A stretch of DNA of 64,000 nucleotides from CALWOS01 sp963595735 (GTDB taxonomy: Bacteria; Bacillota; Clostridia; Oscillospirales; Oscillospiraceae): the NCBI GenBank assembly GCA_963595735.1, contig CAVBJJ010000001.1:1-64000 (forward strand). Direction: 5' to 3'. Shown in pieces: positions 10,740 to 20,251 of this stretch. Position 1 is the first letter of the stretch. Each line of letters starts with the position of its first letter. Both the position numbers and the translations under genes were made by a program. The notes below the pieces were generated by a model. That model did not search any database. It saw only the letters and a list, made by a program, of their open reading frames with translations, and was not told the DNA's origin.

Positions 10740-10770
10740 AAAAAACGACTGCGAATGCAGTCGTTTTTTT
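10740..10770 (+). terminator. Terminator of the amino-acid importer operon
   Basis: AAAAACGACTGC and GCAGTCGTTTTTTT pair around a GAAT loop and end in a seven-T run. The following stretch to 10967 is AT-rich with no gene seen. Confidence 0.92.
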
Positions 10771-10967
10771 CTGCCTTTATGACGCCACGGGGCAGTTCGC
10801 CGCCACTTTCTCCGGGCGGGGTCTTTTTTACAGCGCGTCATCATATATTTACAGAAAAACGCCCAGAGTTTACATTCAGTTTATAATAAAGTGTATCAAA
10901 CTAAATTTTGCCTAAAATTTTGTGCAACTTTGACTGCGATTTCCAGAGGAACTTTTCCTTTTTGCCA

Positions 10968-10997
10968 TTGAAATTCTACTGTGAAATTTGGTATAAT
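10968..10997 (+). promoter_or_regulatory. Promoter of the dehydratase activase gene
   Basis: TTGAAA at 10968-10973 and TATAAT at 10992-10997, spacer 18. The start codon of the activase fusion is 70 bases downstream. Confidence 0.7.
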
Positions 10998-11066
10998 ATT
11001 GGGTATTCTAAGAGAGATGGGCGACTGCTGTCGTCCCTTTACCATGTCTAAGGGAGAAGAAGGATT

Positions 11067-14000
11067 ATGGCGATCACATACCGCGCCGGAATCGATATCG
11101 GTTCTACTACCGTTAAGCTGGCCATTCTGGACAGCGATGACAACATGATTTTTGGCGAATACCGTCGGCACTACGCGCACATCCAGGAAACCCTGGCGGA
11201 GCTGTTGCGTCAGGCCCGGGACGCCATCGGCCCCGTTGACCTGCGTCCCACGGTCACAGGCAGCGGCAGCATCAATCTTGCCAAGCACATGGGCATCGGC
11301 TTTGTACAGGAGGTCGTGGCGGTGGCCACCGCCCTGGAAAAGGCTGCCCCCCAGACCGATGTGGCCATTGAGCTTGGCGGAGAGGATGCCAAGATTATTT
11401 ACTTTACCGGCGGCCTGGATCAGCGCATGAACGGCGTCTGCGCCGGCGGCACCGGTTCTTTCATTGATCAAATGGCGGCGCTCCTGCAAACCGATGCGGA
11501 GGGTCTGAACCGCTATGCCAAGGATTACAAGGTGATTTACCCCATCGCCGCCCGCTGCGGCGTTTTTGCAAAAAGCGACATCCAGCCGCTGATCAACGAG
11601 GGTGCCACCCTGCCCGATCTGTCCGCCTCCATTTTCCAGGCTGTGGTCAACCAGACCATTTCCGGCCTGGCCTGCGGCAAGCCCATCCGTGGCAATGTGG
11701 CGTTTTTGGGCGGCCCCCTGCACTTTATGACAGAGCTGAAGACTGCCTTTATCCGAACGCTAAAGCTGACGCCGGAGCAGGTGATCGACCCGGACAACTC
11801 GCACCTGTTTGCCGCAGTGGGCTCCGCCTTGGCCGGAGAGACCCAGACCGTCCTGTCCATGGACGACATGATCTCCCGGCTGGAAACCGGCATCACCATG
11901 GACTTTGAGCTGCTGCGGCTGGACCCCCTGTTTGCCACCCGGGAGGACTACGAGGCCTTCCAGGCGCGCCATGCCGCCCAGCAGGTCAAAAAGGGCGTGT
12001 TGGCCGACTATACCGGCAACTGCTATCTCGGCATCGACGCCGGCTCCACCACCACCAAACTGGCGCTGATCGGCCAGGAGGGCGAACTGCTCTGGAGCTT
12101 TTACAGCGCCAACGATGGCAGCCCCATCCGCACCGCCATTCGCGCTATGGCCGACCTGGGCGAAAAAATGCCCGCCACCGCCAAGCTGGCCGGCGGCTGC
12201 TCCACCGGCTACGGCGAAGCGTTGATGAAATCCGCTTTCATGCTGGACGAGGGCGAGGTGGAAACCATTGCCCACTACTATGCCGCCGCGTTCTTTGACC
12301 CCCAGGTGGACTGCATTTTGGACATCGGCGGTCAGGACATGAAATGCATCAAAATCAAAAACGACTCGGTGGACACCATCCTCCTCAACGAGGCCTGTTC
12401 CTCCGGCTGCGGCAGCTTTATTGAAAACTTTGCAAACTCTCTGGGCTATACTGCGGCGGAATTCGCCCAGGAGGCTCTGTTTGCCAAAAACCCCATCGAC
12501 CTGGGCACCCGCTGCACGGTGTTCATGAACTCCAATGTCAAGCAGGCGCAGAAAGAGGGCGCTACCGTACAGGATATTTCCGCCGGTCTGGCCTACTCTG
12601 TAATCAAAAACGCCCTGTTCAAGGTCATCAAGCTCTCGGACGCGGCAGATCTGGGCACCCATGTGGTCACCCAGGGCGGTACCTTCTATAATCAGGCGGT
12701 GCTTCGCGCCTTTGAGCTGGTCTCCGGCTGTCAGGCCATTTGCCCGGATATCTCCGGCATCATGGGCGCGTTCGGCGCGGCGCTGATCGCCAAGGAGCGC
12801 ATGGCCGGCAAGCAAACCACCATGCTCTCCGTTCCGGAAATTCTGGCGCTGCAGTTCGACACCGCCACCACCCGCTGCGGCCGCTGCTCCAACAACTGTA
12901 TGCTCACCATCACCAAGTTCCCCGGCGGCCGCCGTCATATCACCGGCAACCGCTGCGAAATGGGACTGGGCGGAGAGACCGCGAAAAAAGATGTCCCCAA
13001 TATGTACGCCTACAAGCTCAAGCGGATCTTCGACGCCTATCCCTCCCTGCCGGAGGCCGAGGCGCCTCGCGGCGTGATCGGCATCCCCCGGGTGCTGAAT
13101 ATGTACGAAAACTTCCCCTATTGGGCCACTTTCTTCAAGGAGCTGGGCTTTGCGGTGAAGCTTTCGCCCCTGTCCACCCGCAAGCTGTACGAGCTGGGCA
13201 TGGACTCCATCCCCTCGGAAAGCGAATGCTACCCCGCCAAGCTGGCTCACGGTCACATCCAGTGGCTGATCGACCAGGGCATTCACACCATTTTCCACCC
13301 CTGCGTGTTCTATGAGCGTCAGGAGCATGACGGCGCGCAGAACCACTTCAACTGCCCCATTGTGGTCTCTTATGCGGAAAACCTGAAGAACAATGTGGAC
13401 GATATTCTCACCAAGCACATCCAGTATCTGCGGCCGTTTATTGCCTTTACCAACGAAAAAATCGCCAGCGACCGTCTGGTGCGCCTGATGAAGGAGACCT
13501 TTGGCATTTCCGCCAAGGAAGTGCGTCAGGCCGCCCAGAAAGCCTGGGACGAGATGACCCAGGCCAAGGAGGATGTACTGGCGGAGGGTCGCCGGGTGCT
13601 GGAATGGGTAGATGCCGATCCCAACCGCCGCGCCATCGTGCTGGCCGGCCGTCCCTATCATGTGGACCCAGAGATCAACCACGGCATTCCCGAAATGATC
13701 AACAGCTACGGTCTGGCCGTCCTCAGCGAGGACAGCGTTTCCCTGGATCACGCCCCCACCCGGCCGCTGCGCGTCACCGACCAGTGGTCCTTCCACAGTC
13801 GGCTGTACACGGCGGCGGAGTTTACCAAGACCCGCAACAATGTGGAGCTGATCCAGCTCAACAGCTTCGGCTGCGGTCTGGACGCCGTTACCACCGACCA
13901 GGTGGCGGAAATTCTGGAGCAGTGCGGCAAGCTGTACACGGTTTTGAAAATCGACGAGGTCAACAATCTGGGCGCTGCCCGGATCCGTCTGCGCAGCCTG

Positions 14001-15365
14001 CTGGCCGCCATGCGCATCCGCAACGACCGGCACATCCTCCCGGACACGGAAAAGGATATTACATACGAGCGTGTGTACTATACCCAGGAGATGCAGGACG
14101 CCGGCTACACCATCATCGCCCCCCAGATGTCTCCCATCCACTTTGAGCTGATGGCGCCCGTGCTGCGGGCGGAGGGACTGAACATCGTCGTGCTGGACAA
14201 CGACAACCGCGCCGCCATCGACACGGGTCTGAAATATGTCAACAACGACGCCTGTTTCCCCTCTCTGACCTCCATCGGTCAGATCATGGAGGCCGTCCTC
14301 TCCGGACGCTATGACACCGACCGGTTGGCCATCATCATGACCCAGACCGGTGGCCTGTGCCGCGCCTCCAACTACATTGCCTTTATCCGCCGCGCGCTGG
14401 AAAAATGCAATCTGGGACACATCCCGGTCATCTCCCTGAACGCCGGCGGCATGGAGTCCAACCCCGGCTTCAAGCTCACCGTGCGCATGGGTGTACGCGC
14501 CGCCCGCGCGGCCGTGTTGGGCGATCTGCTCATGCGCTGCCTGTATCGGGTACGCCCCTATGAAAAGGAACCCGGCAGCGCCAACGCTCTGCATGCCAAG
14601 CTCCGGGATCAGTGCATTGCCTCCCTGACCAAGGAGGGCGACCTCAGCCAGGTCAAAACCGGCCACCGCGGCTATGTGCAACTGTGCCGGCGCATTGTGC
14701 AGGAGTTCGACGAGCTGCCTGTGGTGCCGGGTCTGCGGAAGCCCCGCGTGGGCATCGTGGGCGAGATCCTGGTCAAGTATATGCCCCTGGCCAACAACCA
14801 TCTGGTAGAGGTGCTGGAGCAGGAGGGCGCGGAGGCCGTTGTGCCGGATCTGCTGGACTTCTTTAACTACTTCTTCTACAATGCCAACTACAAAACGGAG
14901 TATCTGGGCGCCAGCAAGAAATCCGCGCGCTTCAACAACATCGCCATGCGGGTGATGAACTGGGTGCGCAAGCCCGCCATGGCTGCCCTGAGCAAGTCCA
15001 AGCGCTTTGGCACCTCCATGTCTATCCAAAAGGTGGCGGAATTCGCCAAGCCCTTCCTGTCCCTCGGCAACCAGTACGGCGAGGGCTGGTTCCTGGCCGG
15101 CGAAATGGTGGAGCTGATCCACGAGGGCGTGCCCAACATCGTGTGCATCCAGCCCTTTGCCTGCCTGCCCAACCATGTGGTGGGCAAGGGCATCATCAAG
15201 GCGCTGAAGCGGGAGTATCCCCAGTCCAATATTGTGGCAGTGGACTACGACCCCGGCGCAAGTGAGGTCAATCAGCTCAACCGCATCAAGCTGATGCTCT
15301 CCACCGCAAAAAAAAATCTGGAAGCGGAAATGTCCGGAAATGCACCGGACGCCTCCCTGTCATAA
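11067..15365 (+). CDS. Acyl-CoA dehydratase activase fusion (two activase domains, DUF2229, HgdB-like region)
   Basis: A 1432-residue cytoplasmic protein. Two ASKHA-type activase domains come first, starting AGIDIGSTTVKLAIL (about residues 7-21) and LGIDAGSTTTKLALIG (about 320). Each keeps the two Cys that in HgdC-type activators hold a [4Fe-4S] cluster between subunits: CAGGTGSF and RCGVF in the first (about 125 and 163), CSSGCGSF and RCTVF in the second (about 443 and 483). A Cys-rich RCGRCSNNC (about 601) opens the DUF2229 region, and the last third resembles the dehydratase HgdB subunit. Activators of this class push electrons by ATP hydrolysis into 2-hydroxyacyl-CoA dehydratases or benzoyl-CoA reductases. 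Members this long are known in anaerobes, but their substrate is not established. It is a single-gene unit with promoter and terminators. Confidence 0.9.
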   Translation: MAITYRAGIDIGSTTVKLAILDSDDNMIFGEYRRHYAHIQETLAELLRQARDAIGPVDLRPTVTGSGSINLAKHMGIGFVQEVVAVATALEKAAPQTDVAIELGGEDAKIIYFTGGLDQRMNGVCAGGTGSFIDQMAALLQTDAEGLNRYAKDYKVIYPIAARCGVFAKSDIQPLINEGATLPDLSASIFQAVVNQTISGLACGKPIRGNVAFLGGPLHFMTELKTAFIRTLKLTPEQVIDPDNSHLFAAVGSALAGETQTVLSMDDMISRLETGITMDFELLRLDPLFATREDYEAFQARHAAQQVKKGVLADYTGNCYLGIDAGSTTTKLALIGQEGELLWSFYSANDGSPIRTAIRAMADLGEKMPATAKLAGGCSTGYGEALMKSAFMLDEGEVETIAHYYAAAFFDPQVDCILDIGGQDMKCIKIKNDSVDTILLNEACSSGCGSFIENFANSLGYTAAEFAQEALFAKNPIDLGTRCTVFMNSNVKQAQKEGATVQDISAGLAYSVIKNALFKVIKLSDAADLGTHVVTQGGTFYNQAVLRAFELVSGCQAICPDISGIMGAFGAALIAKERMAGKQTTMLSVPEILALQFDTATTRCGRCSNNCMLTITKFPGGRRHITGNRCEMGLGGETAKKDVPNMYAYKLKRIFDAYPSLPEAEAPRGVIGIPRVLNMYENFPYWATFFKELGFAVKLSPLSTRKLYELGMDSIPSESECYPAKLAHGHIQWLIDQGIHTIFHPCVFYERQEHDGAQNHFNCPIVVSYAENLKNNVDDILTKHIQYLRPFIAFTNEKIASDRLVRLMKETFGISAKEVRQAAQKAWDEMTQAKEDVLAEGRRVLEWVDADPNRRAIVLAGRPYHVDPEINHGIPEMINSYGLAVLSEDSVSLDHAPTRPLRVTDQWSFHSRLYTAAEFTKTRNNVELIQLNSFGCGLDAVTTDQVAEILEQCGKLYTVLKIDEVNNLGAARIRLRSLLAAMRIRNDRHILPDTEKDITYERVYYTQEMQDAGYTIIAPQMSPIHFELMAPVLRAEGLNIVVLDNDNRAAIDTGLKYVNNDACFPSLTSIGQIMEAVLSGRYDTDRLAIIMTQTGGLCRASNYIAFIRRALEKCNLGHIPVISLNAGGMESNPGFKLTVRMGVRAARAAVLGDLLMRCLYRVRPYEKEPGSANALHAKLRDQCIASLTKEGDLSQVKTGHRGYVQLCRRIVQEFDELPVVPGLRKPRVGIVGEILVKYMPLANNHLVEVLEQEGAEAVVPDLLDFFNYFFYNANYKTEYLGASKKSARFNNIAMRVMNWVRKPAMAALSKSKRFGTSMSIQKVAEFAKPFLSLGNQYGEGWFLAGEMVELIHEGVPNIVCIQPFACLPNHVVGKGIIKALKREYPQSNIVAVDYDPGASEVNQLNRIKLMLSTAKKNLEAEMSGNAPDASLS

Positions 15366-15370
15366 ACACC

Positions 15371-15408
15371 AACCCGGCTGGCGCAAAGGCGTCAGCCGGG
15401 TTTTCATT
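15371..15408 (+). terminator. Terminator after the activase gene
   Basis: AACCCGGCTG and CAGCCGGGTT pair across a short loop and are followed by TTTTCATTTT. Confidence 0.85.
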
Positions 15409-15437
15409 TTCTTTCCATACTGCGGGATTTGAAACAC

Positions 15438-15469
15438 AAAAGGGCTGGCTCGGTTGAGCCAGCCCTTTT
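15438..15469. terminator. Second, bidirectional terminator between convergent genes
   Basis: A perfect 14-base-pair stem (AAAAGGGCTGGCTC with its complement, loop GGTT), flanked by A-run and T-run so that it can stop transcripts from both sides: the activase on plus and enamidase on minus. Confidence 0.85.
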
Positions 15470-15526
15470 GCGTTTAGGAAGGAGTTTATAGAAAGGAGTG
15501 AGAAAATACAATCAGCAGCGAAAAGC

Positions 15527-16684
15527 TCAGCAGGGCTTCCGCTTGGCGGGCGGGGTGTTGCAACTCTTTTTGACCAGAATTTCCCCGTCAATGATCACAT
15601 AGGCCAGTCCGGGCAGATCACCGGCGGCAAAGGCTCCCAGCGCGTCCTCTGCCACGGAACCCATGGGCGCATCCATGATCAGCAGGTCTGCCTCCTTACC
15701 CACGGCGATAGTGCCGCGGTTCAGCCGGTCATACACCCGCGCCGTATTGCCGCTGGCCATTGCCACGGCGACTGCAGGGTCGATCTCGCTGACGGAAGCG
15801 GCAAAGGAAATATTCCGCAGGATACCCAGCGGGATAATACCGGTGCCGGAGGGCGCGTCGTTACCGAAGATCACACGCCCCAGCTGTCCCTTTTCCGCCG
15901 CCCGACGCAGCACATAGTCCGCCACCTTCGGGTTGCCGCACTGGACGATCTCCATGGCAAAATCTGTCTCGTCCATGATGCGATCCACCTCGCCGGTGGG
16001 GATGGCGGTGGGGCCGCCGTTGATGTGGGAGACCACATCCGGCGCGGTGCGGATCACATCCTCCGCCGTCACGGTGGAGCTGCCGGGGATGGAGGTGCCG
16101 CCGGTGTGCATCTGCACCTTAAAGCCGTGCTGATGCGCCCACTTGACCATGGGCGCCGCCAGCTCCGGATTGTTCACCGAGCCAAGGCCGATCTCGCCCA
16201 CGATCCAAACGCCCTGCTCCGCCAGGGTGGCAAAATCCTTTTCCTCCAGCCCCTTTTCCAGGATCAGCGCACCGCCCTCACACTTGACTCCGGCGGGACG
16301 GGCGTTCTGAAAGCTCTTATGTCCCACAACGGCCAGTGCCTTGGTACCGACCGGATCCTTGGGGCGGCCGGGGGTGTGACACTCGCCGGCGGAGATCATG
16401 GTAGTCACGCCGCCGTTCTTGGCGCTCTCGATAAAGCCCACGGTGCGCTGACGGGTGCCGTAGTCGCCGCTGGTCAGATGTACATGGGAATCCCACAGAC
16501 CTGGGGTGACCGTGGTGCCGTTGGCGTCCACCACAAGGGCATCCCCTGTGTTGGCCAGCAGCTCCTCTCCGCCGATGGCGGAAATCAGCTTGTCCTCCAC
16601 CACAATAACAGAGGCATCCAGAATCGGCTGCCGGATATCGCCGGAGACGAGGGTACCAATATTTTTAATAATGAGCTTACTCAT
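15527..16684 (-). CDS. ena: Enamidase (6-oxo-1,4,5,6-tetrahydronicotinate amidohydrolase) homologue
   Basis: A 385-residue amidohydrolase that closely resembles, as I recall that sequence, the enamidase of nicotinate-fermenting Eubacterium barkeri, including its opening (SKLIIKNIGTLVSGDI) and closing NTPPAKR. That enzyme opens the ring of 6-oxo-tetrahydronicotinate to 2-formylglutarate and ammonia. Candidate metal ligands sit at the same positions: His67 and His69 in DSHVHL, Glu164 in GEIGLG, His193 in QMHTGG, His220 in SHINGG and Asp276 in GNDAPSG. It is the last gene of the hydroxylase operon and lies 96 bases downstream of the EIIC-like gene. A role on nicotinate itself is inferred; the other pathway genes are absent here. 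Confidence 0.85.
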   Translation of the reverse strand: MSKLIIKNIGTLVSGDIRQPILDASVIVVEDKLISAIGGEELLANTGDALVVDANGTTVTPGLWDSHVHLTSGDYGTRQRTVGFIESAKNGGVTTMISAGECHTPGRPKDPVGTKALAVVGHKSFQNARPAGVKCEGGALILEKGLEEKDFATLAEQGVWIVGEIGLGSVNNPELAAPMVKWAHQHGFKVQMHTGGTSIPGSSTVTAEDVIRTAPDVVSHINGGPTAIPTGEVDRIMDETDFAMEIVQCGNPKVADYVLRRAAEKGQLGRVIFGNDAPSGTGIIPLGILRNISFAASVSEIDPAVAVAMASGNTARVYDRLNRGTIAVGKEADLLIMDAPMGSVAEDALGAFAAGDLPGLAYVIIDGEILVKKSCNTPPAKRKPC

Positions 16685-16710
16685 GGAAACATCCTCCTTT
16701 GTTTTGTGCA

Positions 16711-16734
16711 GAGGGGCGCTTTACCGCGCCCCTC
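16711..16734. promoter_or_regulatory. Hairpin between the EIIC-like gene and ena
   Basis: A perfect 9-base-pair stem GAGGGGCGC/GCGCCCCTC with a six-base loop. A T-run follows only on the plus strand, so on the transcribed minus strand it is a plain hairpin, possibly a stability or processing element. Confidence 0.5.
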
Positions 16735-16780
16735 TTTTCGTTTTCCTATGGATACGGCCTTATATGTCCGTTCCTTTGTT

Positions 16781-17905
16781 TTACAGATCCAGCTTATAGT
16801 CGCCCTCTTTGATCGCGCCGGATTTCCGCATCAGCTCGGATACCAAAAGCGCCACGACCGCGGGGATCACAATGGCAACGATGACCAGTCCGATCCAGTC
16901 CATCGCTCCGGCGTGATAGGCCATTTCGCCCTGTGCCAGCGCCGCATCAGAGGGGTTGAACCAACCGGTGATCACACCGATGGGGCCGACAAAACCGCAG
17001 GTGCCCATACCGGAGGAGATGGCCACGCCGTTCATCTTCAGGTGGAAAATGCAGGTGGCGATCGGTCCGTTGACAATGGACGCGATCACAGCAGGGAGCC
17101 ACAAAATCGGCTTTCGCAGCAGGTTGGGAACCTGGAGCATGGAAGTGCCGATACCCTGCGCCGTCAGGCCGTTCATGCCGTTTTCCCGATAGCTGGCCAC
17201 GGCAAAGCCCACCATGTGGGCGCAGCAGCCGGCAACGGCCGCGCCGCCGGCCAGACCCACCAGACCCAGCGCCGCGCAAATGGCTGCGGAGCTGATGGGC
17301 AGCGTCAGCAGAATGCCCATCAGAGCGGCCACCAGAATGCCCATCAGGAAGGGCTGCTGGTTGGTTGCCCACATGATCAGAATGCCCAGCTTGGAGACTG
17401 CCGAGCCGATGGGCGGAGCGATCAGCGTGGCGATAAACACGCCGCCCAGGATCGTAACGCTGGGCGTTACCAGCAGATCCACCGGGGTGCGCTTGGCCAC
17501 CAGCTTGCCCAGGAACACGGAAATCACCGTTACCACGAACACGGCCAGCGGGCCGCCGGCGCCGCCCAGACTGTTGGTCGCAAAGCCCACGACCATGCAG
17601 GAGTATAGGACAAAGGGTGGGGACTTCATGGAATACGCGATAGCGCCGGCCATACAGGCGCCCTGCACTGCGTAGGCAAAGGTCTTGGAATCCAGGAACA
17701 GGGCAAACTCCTGTCCCCAGAGGCTGTAGGTAAAATCAAACAGATAGGTGCCGACGGTGGCAAAGATCGTGCCGATCAGCAGGGAGGCAAACAGGCCGTG
17801 CGCCATGCCGCCCAGACCCTCCACCAAAATGCGGTTGACGGAAAACTCGATGTTTTGTTCCTTACAGTACTTTCTGAAGCCTTTCAAATTTGTAGTCTCA
17901 CTCAT
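16781..17905 (-). CDS. EIIC-like membrane protein (PTS_EIIC_2 family), putative transporter
   Basis: A 374-residue, strongly hydrophobic protein with about nine to ten membrane segments. Long Gly/Ala-rich helices and the SSAAICAALGLVGLAGGAAV stretch fit the PF13303 family, which is annotated as PTS subunit IIC from distant similarity. No EIIA, EIIB or HPr gene lies nearby and no phosphorylatable domain is attached, so sugar phosphotransfer is not supported. Lying between the molybdenum hydroxylase and enamidase genes (39 and 96 bases away), it more likely carries the substrate of this pathway across the membrane. That is inference from position only. Confidence 0.75.
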   Translation of the reverse strand: MSETTNLKGFRKYCKEQNIEFSVNRILVEGLGGMAHGLFASLLIGTIFATVGTYLFDFTYSLWGQEFALFLDSKTFAYAVQGACMAGAIAYSMKSPPFVLYSCMVVGFATNSLGGAGGPLAVFVVTVISVFLGKLVAKRTPVDLLVTPSVTILGGVFIATLIAPPIGSAVSKLGILIMWATNQQPFLMGILVAALMGILLTLPISSAAICAALGLVGLAGGAAVAGCCAHMVGFAVASYRENGMNGLTAQGIGTSMLQVPNLLRKPILWLPAVIASIVNGPIATCIFHLKMNGVAISSGMGTCGFVGPIGVITGWFNPSDAALAQGEMAYHAGAMDWIGLVIVAIVIPAVVALLVSELMRKSGAIKEGDYKLDL

Positions 17906-17944
17906 GGGTTCTCCTCCTTCTTTTGTGGTGTATTCTGTGGGGTG

Positions 17945-20236
17945 CTATGTATTTTTCGTTGCCGCCGCCTCCTTTTCTCTCACGGCCGCAACAATGTCCT
18001 TGGGCAGGATTGGCGTACTGGTAAAGGTACAGCCGATCGCATTTTCCACAGCGGAGATCGCAGCGGGGATCATGGGGATCAGTGCCGGTTCGCCCACGCC
18101 CTTTGCGCCAAAGGGGGCGGCTTCGCCCTCACTGCTGACGACAATGGGATAAATCTCCGGAACATCCATATTGGTCGGAATGATATATTTTGAGAAGATC
18201 GGGTTTTTAATGGCCCCGGTCTTTTTGTCTACTTCGATGTTTTCAAACAGGGCAAAGCCCTCGCCCATGGCCACGCCGCCCTCGATCTGTCCTTCCACCG
18301 CCAGCGTGTTGACCGGCGTTCCCACATCGTGGGCGGAAACGACCTGGAGCACATCCACCTCTCCGGTTTCGGTGTCCACATCCACCTCGCAGATCGTGGT
18401 GCCGTAGGAATAGACCTCATAGGGTACGCCTGACATATCCTTGGGATCCAGATAGGTGGTCTTGGGGTTATAATACCCTGCCCCCACCGCCAAACGCCCG
18501 GCTCGCTTCATAGCGGCCATCAAGTCCGGATAGCTGAGTTTCTTTTCCGGGTTTTCCTTGCTGTACACCTCCCGGTCGCGGAACACCAGATCCCGCTCCG
18601 GTACATCCAGCTTTTCCGCTGCGGTGCATTTCAGCTCTCCCAGCGCCTGGGTGCAGGCGTTTTTGACCGCATTGCCGGACACGAAGGTCTGCCGGCTGGC
18701 GGAGGTCGCGCCCCCCTCCGGGGTCACGGCGGTGTCCGCCCAGGTCACATGAATATCCTCGTAGCGCAGCCCCAGCGTCTCCGCGGCGATCTGCGCCATC
18801 ACGGTAGAGGACCCCTGGCCGATATCCGCGCAGCCCACCATCAGGTTTACCGTGCAGTCTCCCAGCACCTCCACAAAGGCTGCCGACGGATTGGGCAGGC
18901 CGGTGTTGCCCACACCATACCACATACAGCCAATGCCACGGCCGCGTTTTTTGCCGCTGCCTGGCTTCGGCAGGTTCTTTCCCATGACCTCGTCCGCTTT
19001 TTCCACAGCTTTTTGAAGGGTGTCGGCAAAGCCGACGCTTTCCGTCAGCTGCTGCCCGGTGGGGATCACCGTGCCCACCTTGTGGGCATTGCGGCGGCGA
19101 AGCTCAATGGGATCCATCCCCAGCGCCTTTGCCAGCGCGTTCATCTGTCCCTCGTGGCACACCGCCGCCTGGGGGACGCCAAAGCCACGGAAGGCACCGG
19201 ACATGGGATTGTTGGTGTAGTAGAACACCGCGTCACAGCGTACATTGGGACACTCATAGGGTCCGGCGATATGCACCGGCGCCCGGCCAATGACCGCGGG
19301 GCCATAGGAGGCGTAAGCACCGGTATCGCCCGTCATGGTCACATCCACCGCCACCAGCTTGCCGTCCTTGGTCGCGCCGGTCTTGCACTTCATGGTCATC
19401 GGATGCCGCTTGGAGGAAACCATAGTGGACTCCCGCCGGGAGCGGACGATCTTTACCGGCCGCCGGGTGTAATAAGTCAGCAGTGCGCAGTGCAGCTGTA
19501 CGCTGATATCCAGCTTGCCGCCGAAACCGCCGCCGGTGGTCGCCTGCTTGACCCGCACCTGATTGCTGGGCAGATTCAGCAGCTTTGCCACCTCGTCCCG
19601 GTCGTAGTGGGGATTCTGGGTGGAGACCACCACATTCAGCATTCCCTGCTCGTCATAGTAGGAAATGCCCGCCTCCGGCTCGATGAACATATGGGACAGC
19701 CGGTGGGTGCTGTAGGTATTTTCCACGATCACATCGCATTTTTCCCAGGCCGCGTCCACATCGCCGTGATCCAGCAGCTTGGTGGCGTGGACATTGGTCT
19801 TGCCGTGTACGATGGGCGCATCCGCTTCCATGGCGCGCTCGATGGTAAACACCGGCTCCAGCTCCTCGTACTCCACCTCGATGGCCTCCAGGGCGTCCAG
19901 CAGCTGCTCCCGGGTCTCCGCCGCCACCAGGGCGATGGCGTCGCCATAACGGCGTACCTTGTCATCCACCAGGCACGGCTCATCCTTGATGATAATGCCA
20001 AAGCGGTTCTGGCCGGGGATGGCGGTATGATCCAGCACGCAGACCACGCCGGGCATCGCCCTTGCCTTTTCCAGATCCAGCCGTTTGATGATCCCGTGGG
20101 GGATGGTGCTGCGGAACACGCCGCCCCAGAGCATATCCGGCATGGTATAATCGGCGGCAAATTTGGCGGCTCCCAAAACCTTTTCCACGGTGTCCACCTT
20201 GACCGGACTGCTGCCCAGTACAGAAAACTGTTTCAA
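17945..20236 (-). CDS. Molybdenum hydroxylase large subunit, nicotinate-hydroxylase-like (fused L and M parts)
   Basis: A 763-residue xanthine dehydrogenase family molybdopterin subunit. It contains TTGGGFGGK at about residues 233-241, SGAFRGFGVPQ at 346-356, GCADIGQGSSTVMAQ at 468-482 and KGVGEPALIP at 712-721, where Glu716 is the expected catalytic base. The enzyme would hydroxylate a carbon next to a ring nitrogen with water as oxygen donor. It most resembles, from memory, the nicotinate dehydrogenase of Eubacterium barkeri, where this protein is split into a large (about 425 residues) and a medium (about 330) subunit. Here both are one chain, with a Lys/Gly/Pro-rich joint at about 419-433. 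FAD and [2Fe-2S] subunits are encoded directly upstream, so the electron chain is complete. Substrate remains inferred. Confidence 0.9.
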   Translation of the reverse strand: MKQFSVLGSSPVKVDTVEKVLGAAKFAADYTMPDMLWGGVFRSTIPHGIIKRLDLEKARAMPGVVCVLDHTAIPGQNRFGIIIKDEPCLVDDKVRRYGDAIALVAAETREQLLDALEAIEVEYEELEPVFTIERAMEADAPIVHGKTNVHATKLLDHGDVDAAWEKCDVIVENTYSTHRLSHMFIEPEAGISYYDEQGMLNVVVSTQNPHYDRDEVAKLLNLPSNQVRVKQATTGGGFGGKLDISVQLHCALLTYYTRRPVKIVRSRRESTMVSSKRHPMTMKCKTGATKDGKLVAVDVTMTGDTGAYASYGPAVIGRAPVHIAGPYECPNVRCDAVFYYTNNPMSGAFRGFGVPQAAVCHEGQMNALAKALGMDPIELRRRNAHKVGTVIPTGQQLTESVGFADTLQKAVEKADEVMGKNLPKPGSGKKRGRGIGCMWYGVGNTGLPNPSAAFVEVLGDCTVNLMVGCADIGQGSSTVMAQIAAETLGLRYEDIHVTWADTAVTPEGGATSASRQTFVSGNAVKNACTQALGELKCTAAEKLDVPERDLVFRDREVYSKENPEKKLSYPDLMAAMKRAGRLAVGAGYYNPKTTYLDPKDMSGVPYEVYSYGTTICEVDVDTETGEVDVLQVVSAHDVGTPVNTLAVEGQIEGGVAMGEGFALFENIEVDKKTGAIKNPIFSKYIIPTNMDVPEIYPIVVSSEGEAAPFGAKGVGEPALIPMIPAAISAVENAIGCTFTSTPILPKDIVAAVREKEAAATKNT

Positions 20237-20251
20237 TTGCTCCGCCTCCTT

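Noticed and set aside
11760..15176. 1138-codon open frame on the minus strand
   Set aside because: It is antisense to the activase gene with composition typical of a mirror frame (His, Gly and Val rich), and no motif or ribosome site.
16711..16734. Operon-internal terminator before ena
   Set aside because: The hairpin is strong but on the transcribed minus strand it is not followed by a T-run, so it is listed only as a hairpin.
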